A stretch of 64,000 bases of DNA, from NCBI GenBank assembly GCA_903871465.1, contig CAIQHB010000004.1, positions 1 through 64,000 of the forward strand, read 5' to 3'. This stretch comes from an uncultured Methanosarcinales archaeon. Lineage in GTDB: Archaea > Halobacteriota > Methanosarcinia > Methanotrichales > Methanotrichaceae. This document shows positions 1 to 9,229 of this stretch, one piece after another. The notes beneath the pieces were generated by a model. That model did not search any database and was not told the origin of the DNA. It saw only the letters and a list, made by a program, of their open reading frames with translations. Both the position numbers and the translations under genes were made by a program. The number at the start of each line of letters is the position of its first letter. Position 1 is the stretch's first letter.

Positions 1-22
1 AAGAAACAATTTAATTATTTAA

Positions 23-292
<270 letters not shown>

Positions 293-365
293 TCTGATCC
301 TTAACGAGATATTATTAAATTCTTTAAACAGGATTTAGATTTATTGACCAACAAAAATTATCATT

Positions 366-476
366 ATGGGATTAGTAATGCCGGATTTCGGGCTGTTCTT
401 TTGGATGCTGATATCCTTTTCCATTTTATTGTATATTATTATATTGTATATTATTATCCAATACCGTTACGATTGA
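366..476 (+). pseudogene. atpF: F-type ATP synthase subunit b, 5' fragment
   Basis: Start of ATP synthase subunit b, the peripheral stalk. The first 20 codons (MGLVMPDFGLFFWMLISFS) match the usual Bacteroidota AtpF N-terminus, in which the membrane helix follows an xxxPDFGLxFWML motif. The frame then enters a 15-bp tandem repeat (LLYIIILYII) and stops after 36 residues, where the full protein is about 165. The break coincides with the change to archaeal sequence, so the gene is cut by the contig junction, not by a natural stop. It was missed in this frame by the ORF track because it is short. Confidence 0.75.
428..457. repeat. 15-bp perfect tandem repeat at contig junction
   Basis: The 15-mer ATTGTATATTATTAT occurs twice with no spacer. 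It lies exactly where Bacteroidota-like sequence gives way to archaeal sequence, which is the kind of low-complexity overlap that can mis-join an assembly. Confidence 0.85.
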
Positions 477-1543
477 TAGGTAAGCAAGACCTGGATTGCC
501 GATCCAGGGTCCTCATCAAGGATATTGTAGGCCTTTGCAGCCTCCTGGATGGGAAAGCGATGCGTTATGAAGCGAGAGGGTCTCATCTGGCGTATCATCT
601 CCCAGGCAACTCCAAAGCGTCGTTCTTTTGTCCATCGACCCTGGAATTCCGGAGCGAGGGTGCTGACCTGGCTGCTGATGAGATGGATCCTGCTGCGGTG
701 AAACTTTCCGCCCAGGTTTAGGCAGGAGGGACGGCTTCCATACCATGATCCAATCACTATCCGGCCTGCAAAGCCGGTAGCATCCAGAGCCTGATCCAAT
801 GCGGCCGGAGATCCGGAGACTTCATAAGTCAGGTCTGCGCCGTTTGGCAAGTATTCTGCCAGTCTCTCCTGGAGGTCATCGCCATTCGGATCCAGGCAAA
901 TCGATGCGCCTGCAACTTCAGAAGCCCGGCGCCTCATTGGGAATCTATCGAGTGCTATAAGTCTTGTCAGCGGAATACGAGCCAGGAGACAGGTCGTCAG
1001 CAAACCCACAATACCCTGGCCAAAGACCGCAACATTTTCGCCGATAAGTGGTTTGCCATCCATCAGAAAATTTATCGCGGTCTCCATGTTGGGCAGGAAT
1101 ACGCCATCTTCCGGTTTTATATCTTCTGGAAAGAGCATCAACTCTTCCGGATCGGAAATGAAATGGCTCTCATGTGGATTGAAGGCCATGACCAAACGGT
1201 CTATCCAGTTTGGATCGACATCTTTTCCCGTATCTACAACTCTACCTACCGCTGAATAGCCATATTTCATAGGATATGAGAAATTTTTCGAAAGGGATAC
1301 GATATTTTCGTCTTTGGAAATATCGCCCGGAAATTCGCCCCGATAAATCAGAGATTCGGTCCCTGGACTTATAGCAGATAACAGTGTCTTAACCAGGACC
1401 TGATTATCGCCTATTTTTGGCAATTCTTCTTCTTGCACAGTGATCTGGCGATGATCTGTGAAATAGAGAGAAAACCTGTTGGCAGGATACTTGAAGATAG
1501 CCTTTCCTTCAAAATTGCGGTCGCCTATAATTGATTCGCCCAT
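467..1543 (-). CDS. Medium-chain (zinc-type) dehydrogenase family protein
   Basis: Medium-chain dehydrogenase/reductase. The N-terminal GroES-like part contains SAISPGTES and GYSAVGRVVDTG. The Rossmann part has the nucleotide-binding motif FGQGIVGLLTTC and ends in EVSGSPAALDQAL. The SAISPGTE form, with serine where alcohol dehydrogenases have the catalytic-zinc cysteine, resembles BchC-like or bacitracin-cluster members rather than true alcohol dehydrogenases, so the substrate cannot be named. I chose ATG 1543 over the TTG at 1549 because the AAGGTGA Shine-Dalgarno sits about 10 bases before it. The 3' end lies a few bases from the contig junction but keeps a normal stop. Confidence 0.7.
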   Translation of the reverse strand: MGESIIGDRNFEGKAIFKYPANRFSLYFTDHRQITVQEEELPKIGDNQVLVKTLLSAISPGTESLIYRGEFPGDISKDENIVSLSKNFSYPMKYGYSAVGRVVDTGKDVDPNWIDRLVMAFNPHESHFISDPEELMLFPEDIKPEDGVFLPNMETAINFLMDGKPLIGENVAVFGQGIVGLLTTCLLARIPLTRLIALDRFPMRRRASEVAGASICLDPNGDDLQERLAEYLPNGADLTYEVSGSPAALDQALDATGFAGRIVIGSWYGSRPSCLNLGGKFHRSRIHLISSQVSTLAPEFQGRWTKERRFGVAWEMIRQMRPSRFITHRFPIQEAAKAYNILDEDPGSAIQVLLTYQS

Positions 1544-1770
1544 AACCAAGTTTTCACCTTCTTATTTCCAGCTTAGCTAGATCTTGTACTAATTTGTTAT
1601 TATTAGGTATTAAGGCTATTCCAACTGTAAGATGCCACCCCATTTGGGAAGATTTCATTCACATAAGGATCAAAATAGCTCATAGCTAAAGTGCTCTGGG
1701 TATTCGGAGGAATAGGCCTGGGAAGAAGTTCGAGAAGATATTTATTCTATCCCATGCTATATTCTTTAAG

Positions 1771-2295
1771 GTGTTCAATATGCAGAATTTGAAAGAATCG
1801 GATGCCATATCCCTGTCTGCGCCTTTCCCTTATGTGCTGGTGACCTCTCTGGATGAGAAAGAACGACCCAACGCCATGGGCGTCGCCTGGGTTACCAGGA
1901 CGTCCTTCGAGCCTTTTCTGATAATGATCTCCATCGACCGCAGGCGGTACTCGCACCAAGGAATCCAAATGCATAAAGAGTTCGTTGTCAACTATCCCAA
2001 CATCGATCAGGCGGATGCTGCCTTGATCTGCGGCACGAAATCGGGTCGGGATGGCGATAAGATAAAGCTGGCAGGGCTTAAGCTGGTGGATTCAGTGGCC
2101 GTGAAAGTTCCAACCATTGAGGGAGTCACAGTGGCATTTGAGTGTAAGGTAGTAGATCAGTTCGAGACAGGCGATCATACGGTCTTTGTCGGCAAGGTGG
2201 TGGGTACGAGCGGCAACCCTGAGAAATCCAAGCACTTGTACGTCTCCTCAAAATTCAAGCTCTTTGGCATGGAAGGGGATGCTGATTCTGCATAG
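1771..2295 (+). CDS. Flavin reductase-like (flavoredoxin) domain protein
   Basis: A 174-residue FMN-binding split-barrel protein of the flavin reductase-like/flavoredoxin family. The typical N-terminal layout is present: PYVLVTSLDEKERPNAMGVAWVTRTSFEPFLIMISI, followed by SHQGIQMHKEFVVNYPN and the CGTKSGRDGDK loop. Family members bind FMN non-covalently and reduce flavins or pass electrons. The partner is unknown here. ATG 1780 (MQNLKES) is an equally possible start. It stands alone, in the same direction as the GH1 fusion that follows about 55 bp later. Confidence 0.8.
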   Translation: MFNMQNLKESDAISLSAPFPYVLVTSLDEKERPNAMGVAWVTRTSFEPFLIMISIDRRRYSHQGIQMHKEFVVNYPNIDQADAALICGTKSGRDGDKIKLAGLKLVDSVAVKVPTIEGVTVAFECKVVDQFETGDHTVFVGKVVGTSGNPEKSKHLYVSSKFKLFGMEGDADSA

Positions 2296-2351
2296 GTTTT
2301 TCAAAAATTTTTTGGATCATAGCGGATCGATTCAAAAGGGGTTGATGGGAA

Positions 2352-4643
2352 GTGACAATAAAAGAGGCTTTGGCAGGTTTGTTCAATAAGGGGGACCTTC
2401 CCCCTCTGCCGGATTCTTTCAGGTTTGGTGTTGCCACGGCAGATCATCAATGCGAGGGTATTGACCCAAATTATGAAGATATCCGTGATTGGTGGGAGAA
2501 GAAGGGTGATCCAAAAGCCGCGCGAAATAAGGCTACCGACTTTTGGTATCTATATGAGGGGGATATTGACAAAGCAAAAGAGCTGGGGTGTTCTGTATTT
2601 CGTTTCTCAATTGCCTGGTCTCGCATCGAGCCTGTGCCGGGCCAGTTCAACCAGGAAGCCATTGAGCACTATAAAAAGCTGATCGATAAGATCATTTCTT
2701 CCAACATGAAGCCGATGTTAACGCTCCATCACTTCACATGGCCGATACATGTGCAGGATCGCGGAGGAATGACGGCTGAGGAATTTCCGGATATCTATGC
2801 CAATTATGTGAGCGTGATAGCAAGTCACTTCGGCAAAGATGTGCCTTACTGGATCACCTTCAATGAACCGAACCTGTTGATGGGAGGCTACCTCAAGCCC
2901 TGGTGGGATGAAAATTACGCCGCCCCTCCCGGCCTCCCCGAAGACGCAACGACGGCAGAGCAGGTGGATGCCGTAGGCATGCTGATCCGCAACCTGTTTT
3001 TGGCCAACAAGAAAGCCTATGAGATCATCAAAGCCGAAAATCCACATGCACAAGTGGGTGTTAATCAGTACTTCTACGGTTTGCCTTTGTGGTTGCAGCA
3101 GCTCGTCAACAGAAATGCATCTGCCATAAAGGGGGCTAGTGACCTTCAAAAGCAGGCTGACCGCCTTGCTTTGAAGCGAGACCTGATCAGAGGAGACGGA
3201 ATCAGCGCATTCAGGGCTAACACGCTGGGCAAGAACAAATTTGATGTGGTATTGGCAGCCTTGACGAAGACCCCTGAACGTATGGAGCAGGCGGCATTCT
3301 CCGAGGACTACTTCATCGCCCGCCAACAGCTCCTGGTGGGGTCAAGCCGCATTGGGGCCGACTTCCAGGATCTGGCGGGTATTGAGATTGTTGTGGTCAG
3401 GGGAACTACATCCGAAAAGAACCTTCCTCGTATCTCCAAGGATTCTCAAGCCGTGGTCTTGGACGACTATCAGAAGGCTCTCCAATACCTCGACCAGAGA
3501 GGAGACTCCGCCCTTCTCGCCGACAATACGATACTTTCCGGGATTATGGAACAAAACCCAGGGAAGTATAAGATCATCGAGCTGCAGCCAACAGGCAGCG
3601 AAAAGTACGCGGCGGCGATTGCCAAGGGTGACCGCGAGCTACTAAATGTGGTCAATTTCACTATTAGAGCCTTCAATGAATCAGAAGATATGGCGCTCTG
3701 GAAGTCTAAATATGAGGAAACCACGGGTCTTGCGACTGAGCTGCCCTTGAAGGATGCGAGAAAGCTCGCATTTGGCGAATCCGAAATAAAAGCCTCCGGG
3801 CCTGGGAAGTCCCCGGGGGCGATAGCAAAAGCCCCTACAGGAACGGTCCTGCGTCGCATACAGGATCGCGGCCACTTAGTTGTCGGAGTCAGGGAAGACC
3901 TTCCTGGCTTCGGATATCGCAACCCTGAAACCGGCGATCTTGAGGGGATCGAGATTATGCTGGCCAATGCAATGGCTGAGAGGATATTTGGCGACGCCTC
4001 AAAAGTGCAGCTAAAACCCCTGGCCATCCAAAAGCGCATGACGGCTGTAGGGCCCGCGCCGAACCTGCTCGACTGGATCTTCAGGCAGTACACGATCCTC
4101 GCCACGATCATGCTGACCAACTGGTGGTATATGGGCATGGCTGGCGAGCTGGATGAATATCTCTGTCCCCGTGGTTGCGAAAACAAGATGGATTTCCTGG
4201 GCCTGGATTATTATTGGGGCATCCCGAGCCTGCACATAGAGCGCCTGCAGCGATTGATAGAAGCCGCTTACAGACACTTCGACCAGGCTCCGGTCTGGCC
4301 GGGGGCGCTCTACGATATTTTGAAAGACCTGAGCCAAAAGTTCCCGGATCGGCCCATTATCATATGTGAAAACGGATCCGTAAAGATAGCAGACGGATGG
4401 GAGAGAGAAAAATACATTCGAGAACACGTGAAGGAGGTACAAAGAGCGATAAGAGACGGAATGGATGTAGAGGCCTATGTCTGTTGGTCGATAACATCAA
4501 ACAGGGAATGGGATCTCGTCTTCAGTGATGCCAGCGATTTTGGGCTGTATAATATCGATCTGGATCATGATCCCTTGCTCACTCGAAAACCAACGGAAGC
4601 CGCAAAGGCATTCAAACAGATCATATTGGATCGAAGAGGTTGA
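2352..4643 (+). CDS. Glycoside hydrolase family 1 interrupted by a permuted SBP_bac_3 domain
   Basis: A 763-residue GH1 beta-glycosidase-like protein carrying a large in-frame insertion. GH1 part one (about 20-262) has FRFGVATADHQCEG and the acid/base motif FNEP (E172). GH1 part two (about 568-760) has FLGLDYYWG, the nucleophile motif IICENG (E673) and a WSITSNREW version of the aglycone loop. Residues about 285-460 match the second half of an extracellular amino-acid-binding protein (FDVVLAALTKTPERM to GDRELLNVVN). After a Gly/Pro/Ala-rich linker (481-497), residues about 498-563 match the first half (LRRIQDRGHLVVGV, GIEIMLANAMAERIF). The order is therefore circularly permuted. Start is GTG; no signal peptide is visible. 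Substrate and ligand are unknown. Confidence 0.85.
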   Translation: MTIKEALAGLFNKGDLPPLPDSFRFGVATADHQCEGIDPNYEDIRDWWEKKGDPKAARNKATDFWYLYEGDIDKAKELGCSVFRFSIAWSRIEPVPGQFNQEAIEHYKKLIDKIISSNMKPMLTLHHFTWPIHVQDRGGMTAEEFPDIYANYVSVIASHFGKDVPYWITFNEPNLLMGGYLKPWWDENYAAPPGLPEDATTAEQVDAVGMLIRNLFLANKKAYEIIKAENPHAQVGVNQYFYGLPLWLQQLVNRNASAIKGASDLQKQADRLALKRDLIRGDGISAFRANTLGKNKFDVVLAALTKTPERMEQAAFSEDYFIARQQLLVGSSRIGADFQDLAGIEIVVVRGTTSEKNLPRISKDSQAVVLDDYQKALQYLDQRGDSALLADNTILSGIMEQNPGKYKIIELQPTGSEKYAAAIAKGDRELLNVVNFTIRAFNESEDMALWKSKYEETTGLATELPLKDARKLAFGESEIKASGPGKSPGAIAKAPTGTVLRRIQDRGHLVVGVREDLPGFGYRNPETGDLEGIEIMLANAMAERIFGDASKVQLKPLAIQKRMTAVGPAPNLLDWIFRQYTILATIMLTNWWYMGMAGELDEYLCPRGCENKMDFLGLDYYWGIPSLHIERLQRLIEAAYRHFDQAPVWPGALYDILKDLSQKFPDRPIIICENGSVKIADGWEREKYIREHVKEVQRAIRDGMDVEAYVCWSITSNREWDLVFSDASDFGLYNIDLDHDPLLTRKPTEAAKAFKQIILDRRG

Positions 4644-4654
4644 AGCTGAATTCA

Positions 4655-5416
4655 TCAGATGTTCTCAGCAAGGCTGGCCAGCGACTCGAGGACTAAATCG
4701 GGCACGACGCCAGAACTTGCTGCCAGATTAGCGCGGTACTTGCCTGTCTTGACCAGAATTCCCTGCATGCCCATCTCTTGAGCTCCCCGTACATCGGTCA
4801 GTATATCGTCTCCGACCATGGCGGCATCTTCCGGTCCAACCTCCAGGTCCGACAGAGCCATTTGGAAGAATTCCGGTGATGGTTTGCCCATCAGCTCGGC
4901 CTTTTTTCCTGAGGCATATTCGAGAGCCGCAACGAATGGACCCGTGGACATAACCAGCCCCTCGGGCTCCATCCAGTATCTGTCCCTCTCCAGGGCCAGG
5001 ATCTCGGCCCCGTTAAGAATCAGGCGCAGCGCCTGGTTTAAACGGCTGAAGGTAAAGTCATTGCCGGCATCTCCAACCACTACATAGTCCACGTTCTCAT
5101 CAGCTATGTGAATTCCGGCCTTCTCAAAATCCCGGAAAACATCTCCGGCCGTAAGCAAGAAACATCTATCTCTTCCCGAGCTCTTCATGATATCGATTGC
5201 CCTCAATGACGGAGTGAAGATGCGATTCGCTGGAATATCATATCCCAGGCCCTTGAGACGCAGAGCGACGGAGTCGCGGCACCTTCGTGTGGAGTTGGAG
5301 ACGAACCTGAATCTGCACCCCATCTCATCCATCTTCTCCAGGCACTCCCTGACTCCCGGGATGGGATTCCCGCCCACATAAAGAACTCCATCCAGATCGA
5401 TAAGAAAAGACTGCAT
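4655..5416 (-). CDS. HAD superfamily IIA phosphatase (NagD/HDHD2-like)
   Basis: HAD-superfamily hydrolase with a C2-type cap. Motif I is FLIDLDGVLYVGG near the N-terminus, motif II is FVSNSTRR, motif III is the lysine in LMGKPSPEFF, and motif IV is MVGDDILTDVRGA. This arrangement is that of the NagD/phosphoglycolate phosphatase-like IIA subfamily, which removes phosphate from small metabolites. I prefer the ATG at 5416 (MQSFLIDLDG) over the upstream one, because motif I normally sits within the first ten residues. The gene converges on the GH1 fusion with a gap of about 10 bp. Confidence 0.85.
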   Translation of the reverse strand: MQSFLIDLDGVLYVGGNPIPGVRECLEKMDEMGCRFRFVSNSTRRCRDSVALRLKGLGYDIPANRIFTPSLRAIDIMKSSGRDRCFLLTAGDVFRDFEKAGIHIADENVDYVVVGDAGNDFTFSRLNQALRLILNGAEILALERDRYWMEPEGLVMSTGPFVAALEYASGKKAELMGKPSPEFFQMALSDLEVGPEDAAMVGDDILTDVRGAQEMGMQGILVKTGKYRANLAASSGVVPDLVLESLASLAENI

Positions 5417-5520
5417 AGCGGATTTATTGCGTCTCATATCTTCATCTCCAGAAGCTATCCTTCCAAGAGGTTGGTGTTGATCTTATTCCGGATCTTCTTT
5501 TGCAATTATATAGCTTTGCG

Positions 5521-5550
5521 AATTCTCGATAATATTAATAGCCGAGAATT
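5521..5550. repeat. Inverted repeat upstream of membrane protein gene
   Basis: Arms AATTCTCG and CGAGAATT (8 bp, perfect) are separated by 14 AT-rich bases. They lie about 70 bp before the start of the next gene, in a region that also has TATA-like sequence (ATTATATAG). This could be an operator or an RNA hairpin. Confidence 0.4.
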
Positions 5551-5618
5551 ATTGGCTTTGCTCTATAAGGAGATAGGCGCGCCCTTGATAAAGCTGGAGT
5601 GCATTCTCAAGTCAAACG

Positions 5619-6278
5619 ATGTACGATCTTCTTCTCAAAGTGGGCGCACCGGCTCTGATCACACTGGCCGTCATCTGCATGATCACCTCTGGTACAGAGT
5701 TCAATGGCACTACCTACATTCTTGGCGAGAGGACGGCAGAGGTCATTGTGCCAATCAATGCCAGTGAGTTGAATCTCACTCTCTCTGAGAATGTGGGGAA
5801 TATGACGCTCCTGGACGAAAATGGAAAAAGCGTCCCTTTCAACAGCAGTTATGAATTCTGGCAGGGAGACTATACCTATAGCCTGAACTTCAAGAGACAT
5901 GTCACAGGAAATCTGACCTACAACTTAACACTGCTACAGAGCCAGCAGTTCATACTTCCAATTAGAGGCCGCCAACCGGTGCGCATAATTCTGCCCAAAG
6001 GCTTCACCACTGGGGACCGAAGCCTGGGGATCGCCAGACCGCTTCCAGACTCGATCTCCGTGGGTGATGCGGGAAGTGTTCTAACCTGGAATAATACAAC
6101 TTCTATTATGTATATTGAAGTGGATTACTACCGGAAAAGCGCTCCGCAGGCTTTAACGCTGATCTTCTCCATTCTGGCTCTCGCAGGCCTTGTCCTGTTG
6201 GTCGAGTACTATTTCAGCATAAGAAAGCTCAGGGAGCAGAGGATTGTGGAAGAGGACGAATTGAATGATTCAGAATGA
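5619..6278 (+). CDS. Two-helix membrane protein, DUF5803-like
   Basis: A 219-residue protein with an N-terminal hydrophobic segment (about 8-24), a roughly 150-residue outside domain carrying several N-glycosylation sequons (NGT, NLT, NMT, NSS, NNTT), a second membrane helix (about 181-201, LTLIFSILALAGLVLLVEYYF) and a short charged tail. The architecture resembles the archaeal DUF5803 family, which I name from memory. Function unknown; an extracellular beta-rich domain anchored at both ends is likely. The MBL-fold gene follows 9 bp later, so the two are probably co-transcribed. Confidence 0.7.
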   Translation: MYDLLLKVGAPALITLAVICMITSGTEFNGTTYILGERTAEVIVPINASELNLTLSENVGNMTLLDENGKSVPFNSSYEFWQGDYTYSLNFKRHVTGNLTYNLTLLQSQQFILPIRGRQPVRIILPKGFTTGDRSLGIARPLPDSISVGDAGSVLTWNNTTSIMYIEVDYYRKSAPQALTLIFSILALAGLVLLVEYYFSIRKLREQRIVEEDELNDSE

Positions 6279-6287
6279 GGAAATGAA

Positions 6288-6974
6288 ATGTCTAAAGCTT
6301 TGGCCATTTGTGACCGCGTTTATGCTGTGGGTGGATCGGGCCTCTCTGCGCCCGAAGATGCCTTCGTCTATCTTGTGGATGCAGAAAGCGAGCTTGTGAT
6401 GATCGACGCCGGAGTCGGCTACGGCATAGGCAGAATCGAGGACAACATCCGGTCACTGGGATTTGAGCCGTCCCAAATTTGGCATATAATTGCCACGCAT
6501 TGCCATATCGATCACATCGGAGGCCTGTCCATCTGGAAAGAGCGATATGGGTGCAAAGTAATCGCTAATGAACTTGATCGGGCGGGAATTGAGGGCGAGA
6601 ACAACGACCTCACAGCGGCCGGCATGTACGGCGTGGACTATAAGCCTGTCAAGGTGGACACAATTCTCAAGGGCGAACGGGAAAAGATGCTTCTCGGCGA
6701 CCTGAAGTTCAACTTTCTCCATACGCCCGGCCATACTCCAGGGAGCATTTCTGTTTATATCGATACCAAGGACGGCCGGGTCCTCTTCGGCCAGGATATT
6801 CACGGCCCGTTCTCGCCCGCCTGGGGCTCGGACCTGTTGGCGTGGGGAACATCCATGCATAAGCTGATCGATCTCAAGGCGGATGTACTCTGTGAGGGGC
6901 ACGCCGGGGTTTACAGGGGCGAGGAGATCGGGAAATACATCGAATCCTGTCTGGAGAGATTCAGCTCTGCATAG
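6288..6974 (+). CDS. Metallo-beta-lactamase fold hydrolase
   Basis: A 228-residue MBL-fold enzyme. The di-metal motif HxHxDH is THCHIDHIGG, further ligands are in HTPGHTPGSISVY, FGQDIHG and CEGHAGVY. The order is that of glyoxalase II-like and related thioester or phosphodiester hydrolases, without the beta-CASP or flavin domains of RNA-processing or oxygen-reducing members. The substrate cannot be told from sequence. It sits 9 bp after the membrane protein gene and ends 2 bp from the convergent rtcA stop. Confidence 0.85.
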   Translation: MSKALAICDRVYAVGGSGLSAPEDAFVYLVDAESELVMIDAGVGYGIGRIEDNIRSLGFEPSQIWHIIATHCHIDHIGGLSIWKERYGCKVIANELDRAGIEGENNDLTAAGMYGVDYKPVKVDTILKGEREKMLLGDLKFNFLHTPGHTPGSISVYIDTKDGRVLFGQDIHGPFSPAWGSDLLAWGTSMHKLIDLKADVLCEGHAGVYRGEEIGKYIESCLERFSSA

Positions 6975-6976
6975 TT

Positions 6977-7969
6977 TCAGGCTTCTAGTTTTATGATCTC
7001 ACCTTCCGAGACTGAGATCTTCCTCTCCAGAAAATGCCCTGCTGTCCAGATGTTGGTCTTGGCATGCAAGGAGATCTCCCGCGTGGTGTAGCTCCCACCC
7101 GCCAATGCGATATAAGGAATAAGCTGATCTGCCAAATGCATGTCCACAGATGCCCCGGATTTCAGCTCAGATATAAGGTCATCTGCCGCCATTTTCCCCA
7201 CTTTCTCCGCTGGCTTTCCCCTTTCTCCCAGATGGCTTGCACCCTTATAGCCTGACCAGAGGGTTATGCCGCTGCCCATGGAAGGCAAGCGCAGAACCTC
7301 CTGGGCGATATCAGACTCATAGCCCTGCTCCTGCAGCGTCGTTGATGCGGCTATGGCCTGCCTTCCGGCCACGTGCTCAGGGAGGTTTGAGCAGTGAGAC
7401 ATTCCAATCACAATCTCCTTTGTGGAACCGATGAAGTGGGCAGCGTTCAGCTTCGCCGGCTCAACCCGTAGGAGCACGTTTCCCTGCCCCTTAGGGTAAT
7501 ATCCTCTCTGCCGCACCTCAAGGGAGGCTCTGGCACCAAAGCAACCCAGAGCCGGCAAGAAGACACTCTTGAAATAATCCACAGTGGGAGCCCACTGCAC
7601 GTCCGTGCCGCCATGAACCTCCAGCGATGCGGGAGTGTCCGTCTTGAGCAGTGCCGGCAATAGGCATTGCATGAGAAGAGTAACGCTCCCCGCAGTCCCA
7701 ATCTTTACTTTGTGGCTTCCGCCGCGAATCTCTCCTGGTACAAAGATGATCTCGGAGGAACCGGGCGCAATGCCTGAGGTCCTGGCACCACATAGATCTG
7801 CCAGGGCTATTATTGCCCATGCATGTTGTGCAGCCAGGCCCGGTTTAGGCCGGCCTTGCCGGATCCTTGCTATGCGAACGGGCTTTCCCGTAACCGCGGA
7901 AAGCGCCACTGCCGTACGGACTATTTGGCCTCCGCCCTCTCCAAAAGAACCATCAATTTCAATCATCAA
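6977..7969 (-). CDS. rtcA: RNA 3'-terminal phosphate cyclase
   Basis: Converts RNA 3'-phosphates to 2',3'-cyclic phosphates using ATP. The 330-residue length and motifs fit the family: DGSFGEGGGQIVRTAVALS at the N-terminus, RPGLAAQHAW-type motif (RPKPGLAAQHAWAI), LEVHGGTDV, RGYYPKGQG, and the C-terminal SLHAKTNIWTAGHFL, which carries the histidine that is adenylylated. It is a single gene facing the MBL gene. EndA and two intron-containing tRNAs elsewhere in the window show that RNA-end chemistry is relevant, but no RtcB is present here. Confidence 0.93.
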   Translation of the reverse strand: MMIEIDGSFGEGGGQIVRTAVALSAVTGKPVRIARIRQGRPKPGLAAQHAWAIIALADLCGARTSGIAPGSSEIIFVPGEIRGGSHKVKIGTAGSVTLLMQCLLPALLKTDTPASLEVHGGTDVQWAPTVDYFKSVFLPALGCFGARASLEVRQRGYYPKGQGNVLLRVEPAKLNAAHFIGSTKEIVIGMSHCSNLPEHVAGRQAIAASTTLQEQGYESDIAQEVLRLPSMGSGITLWSGYKGASHLGERGKPAEKVGKMAADDLISELKSGASVDMHLADQLIPYIALAGGSYTTREISLHAKTNIWTAGHFLERKISVSEGEIIKLEA

Positions 7970-8038
7970 ACCGCTTCTGCATACTATCTAGCAGTTGGCT
8001 AACTTATGCTTGCCGGTCTCGCATGTCCCGATGCCTAC

Positions 8039-8872
8039 CTATCCCCGGATCGGCTTGATGCCCCTGACCTTTATGCTGGAGATTGCGCCCTCTAACTTTT
8101 TGATCTCCTCGGCAGATCCTTTCAGGCTCAACAGAATCGCCTGGCCAGTTGGGTCATTGGTCATGCAGTCCAGTGGGAAAACGGATTCATCCATCACTGT
8201 AACATCCAGAAATCCAGCCGATCTTATGGCATCCAGATATCCGGTCTTCGTCGAGGCACCTGCAATACAACCTACATAGGCAACAATCGATTCCAACACA
8301 AAATCCGGAAGCTTCTTCTGCAGGACTATATCTGAGACCATCAGACGGCCCCCAGGTTTGAGGACCCTGAAAGCCTCTTTGAAGGCCTTTCCTTTATTTG
8401 GCACCAGATTGATAACGCAATTGGAAATGATTATATCGATGGTGTTGTCCTCAACCGGCAAGGATTCGATCTCACCCAATCTGAATTCCACATTCTTATA
8501 TTCTCCTTTGAGGGCATTGTCTTTTGCCCGTGCTATCATCTCAGATGTCATATCTACGCCGATGACCGATCCACTCGGGCCGACAATGTTGGATGCCAAA
8601 AAGCAATCGAAGCCCGCACCCGATCCCAGGTCCAGGACCGTCTCCCCTTCACTCAATGAGGCGAGTGCAATTGGGTTGCCGCAACCAAGTCCCAGGTTCG
8701 AGCCCGTTGGCACAGCTTGCACTTCCGCTTCGGTGTAGCCGATCTTCCTGGCGATAGCCGCGGGTTTTGCTGTCGTACAACAGCTGGACGAACAGCAGGG
8801 GCTGGCTTGTTCTGCAACACGACCGTAATTTTCTCTTACAGCTTTTTTTAGATTTTCATCTTTTTCTGTCAT
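8039..8872 (-). CDS. arsM: Arsenite S-adenosylmethionine methyltransferase
   Basis: Class I SAM methyltransferase that methylates As(III). The SAM site is VLDLGSGAGFDCF. The three cysteines known to bind arsenite in ArsM are all present: C64 (GLGCGNP), C152 (SNCVINLVP) and C202 (VGCIAGA). An extra N-terminal cluster, CCSSSCC at residues 26-32, could gather metal. The 277-residue length is normal. It lies 72 bp downstream of an AbrB-like gene in the same direction, so the pair is probably one transcript and the regulator may respond to arsenic or act on the same substrate. Confidence 0.9.
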   Translation of the reverse strand: MTEKDENLKKAVRENYGRVAEQASPCCSSSCCTTAKPAAIARKIGYTEAEVQAVPTGSNLGLGCGNPIALASLSEGETVLDLGSGAGFDCFLASNIVGPSGSVIGVDMTSEMIARAKDNALKGEYKNVEFRLGEIESLPVEDNTIDIIISNCVINLVPNKGKAFKEAFRVLKPGGRLMVSDIVLQKKLPDFVLESIVAYVGCIAGASTKTGYLDAIRSAGFLDVTVMDESVFPLDCMTNDPTGQAILLSLKGSAEEIKKLEGAISSIKVRGIKPIRG

Positions 8873-8944
8873 ATCTTCACCTTTAATTAGGATTCAAACT
8901 TAACATAGTTTATTAAATACATACTAAACATATCGAATTTTGAT

Positions 8945-9229
8945 TTATTGCCTGAAGACCTCATTCATGATGGGGCCAAGCCTGGACTTCACCATGCTCT
9001 CAAGCTCTTCAACCTTGATAAGAGAGAGGCAGCAGATCTTGCCGTTTTTCTCCAGGCTCAGTACAGCCAGCTTATCTCCCGCCCGTATCATTGCCCTTTC
9101 TCGAATCTCTTTGGGAAGCACCATCTGCCCCCTCTCGTCTATGGTTACTATCGATTCCACTCTGCAACAGCCAATTTTGCCAGGTGTTGAGCAGCATTCA
9201 AACTCGTCTTCAGCAGTCATTTGTTGCAC
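8945..9229 (-). CDS. AbrB/MazE/SpoVT-type regulator, Cys-rich, HgcC-like
   Basis: A 94-residue protein with a swapped-hairpin AbrB DNA-binding domain (VESIVTIDERGQMVLPKEIRERAMIRAGDKLAVLSL). Cysteine pairs flank it: CC at 12-13, CC before VESIV, and ICC after the fold. This resembles small AbrB-like proteins that accompany arsM and hgcAB genes in methanogens (the so-called HgcAB-associated protein); that comparison is from memory. It is probably a metal- or metalloid-responsive regulator of the following arsM, though regulation of its own promoter is not demonstrated. Confidence 0.75.
   Translation of the reverse strand: MQQMTAEDEFECCSTPGKIGCCRVESIVTIDERGQMVLPKEIRERAMIRAGDKLAVLSLEKNGKICCLSLIKVEELESMVKSRLGPIMNEVFRQ

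Noticed and set aside
344-721. 125-aa plus-strand ORF across the junction
   Set aside because: It reads a different frame from atpF and continues antisense into the dehydrogenase gene.
3470-4186. 238-aa minus-strand ORF
   Set aside because: Antisense shadow of the GH1 fusion.
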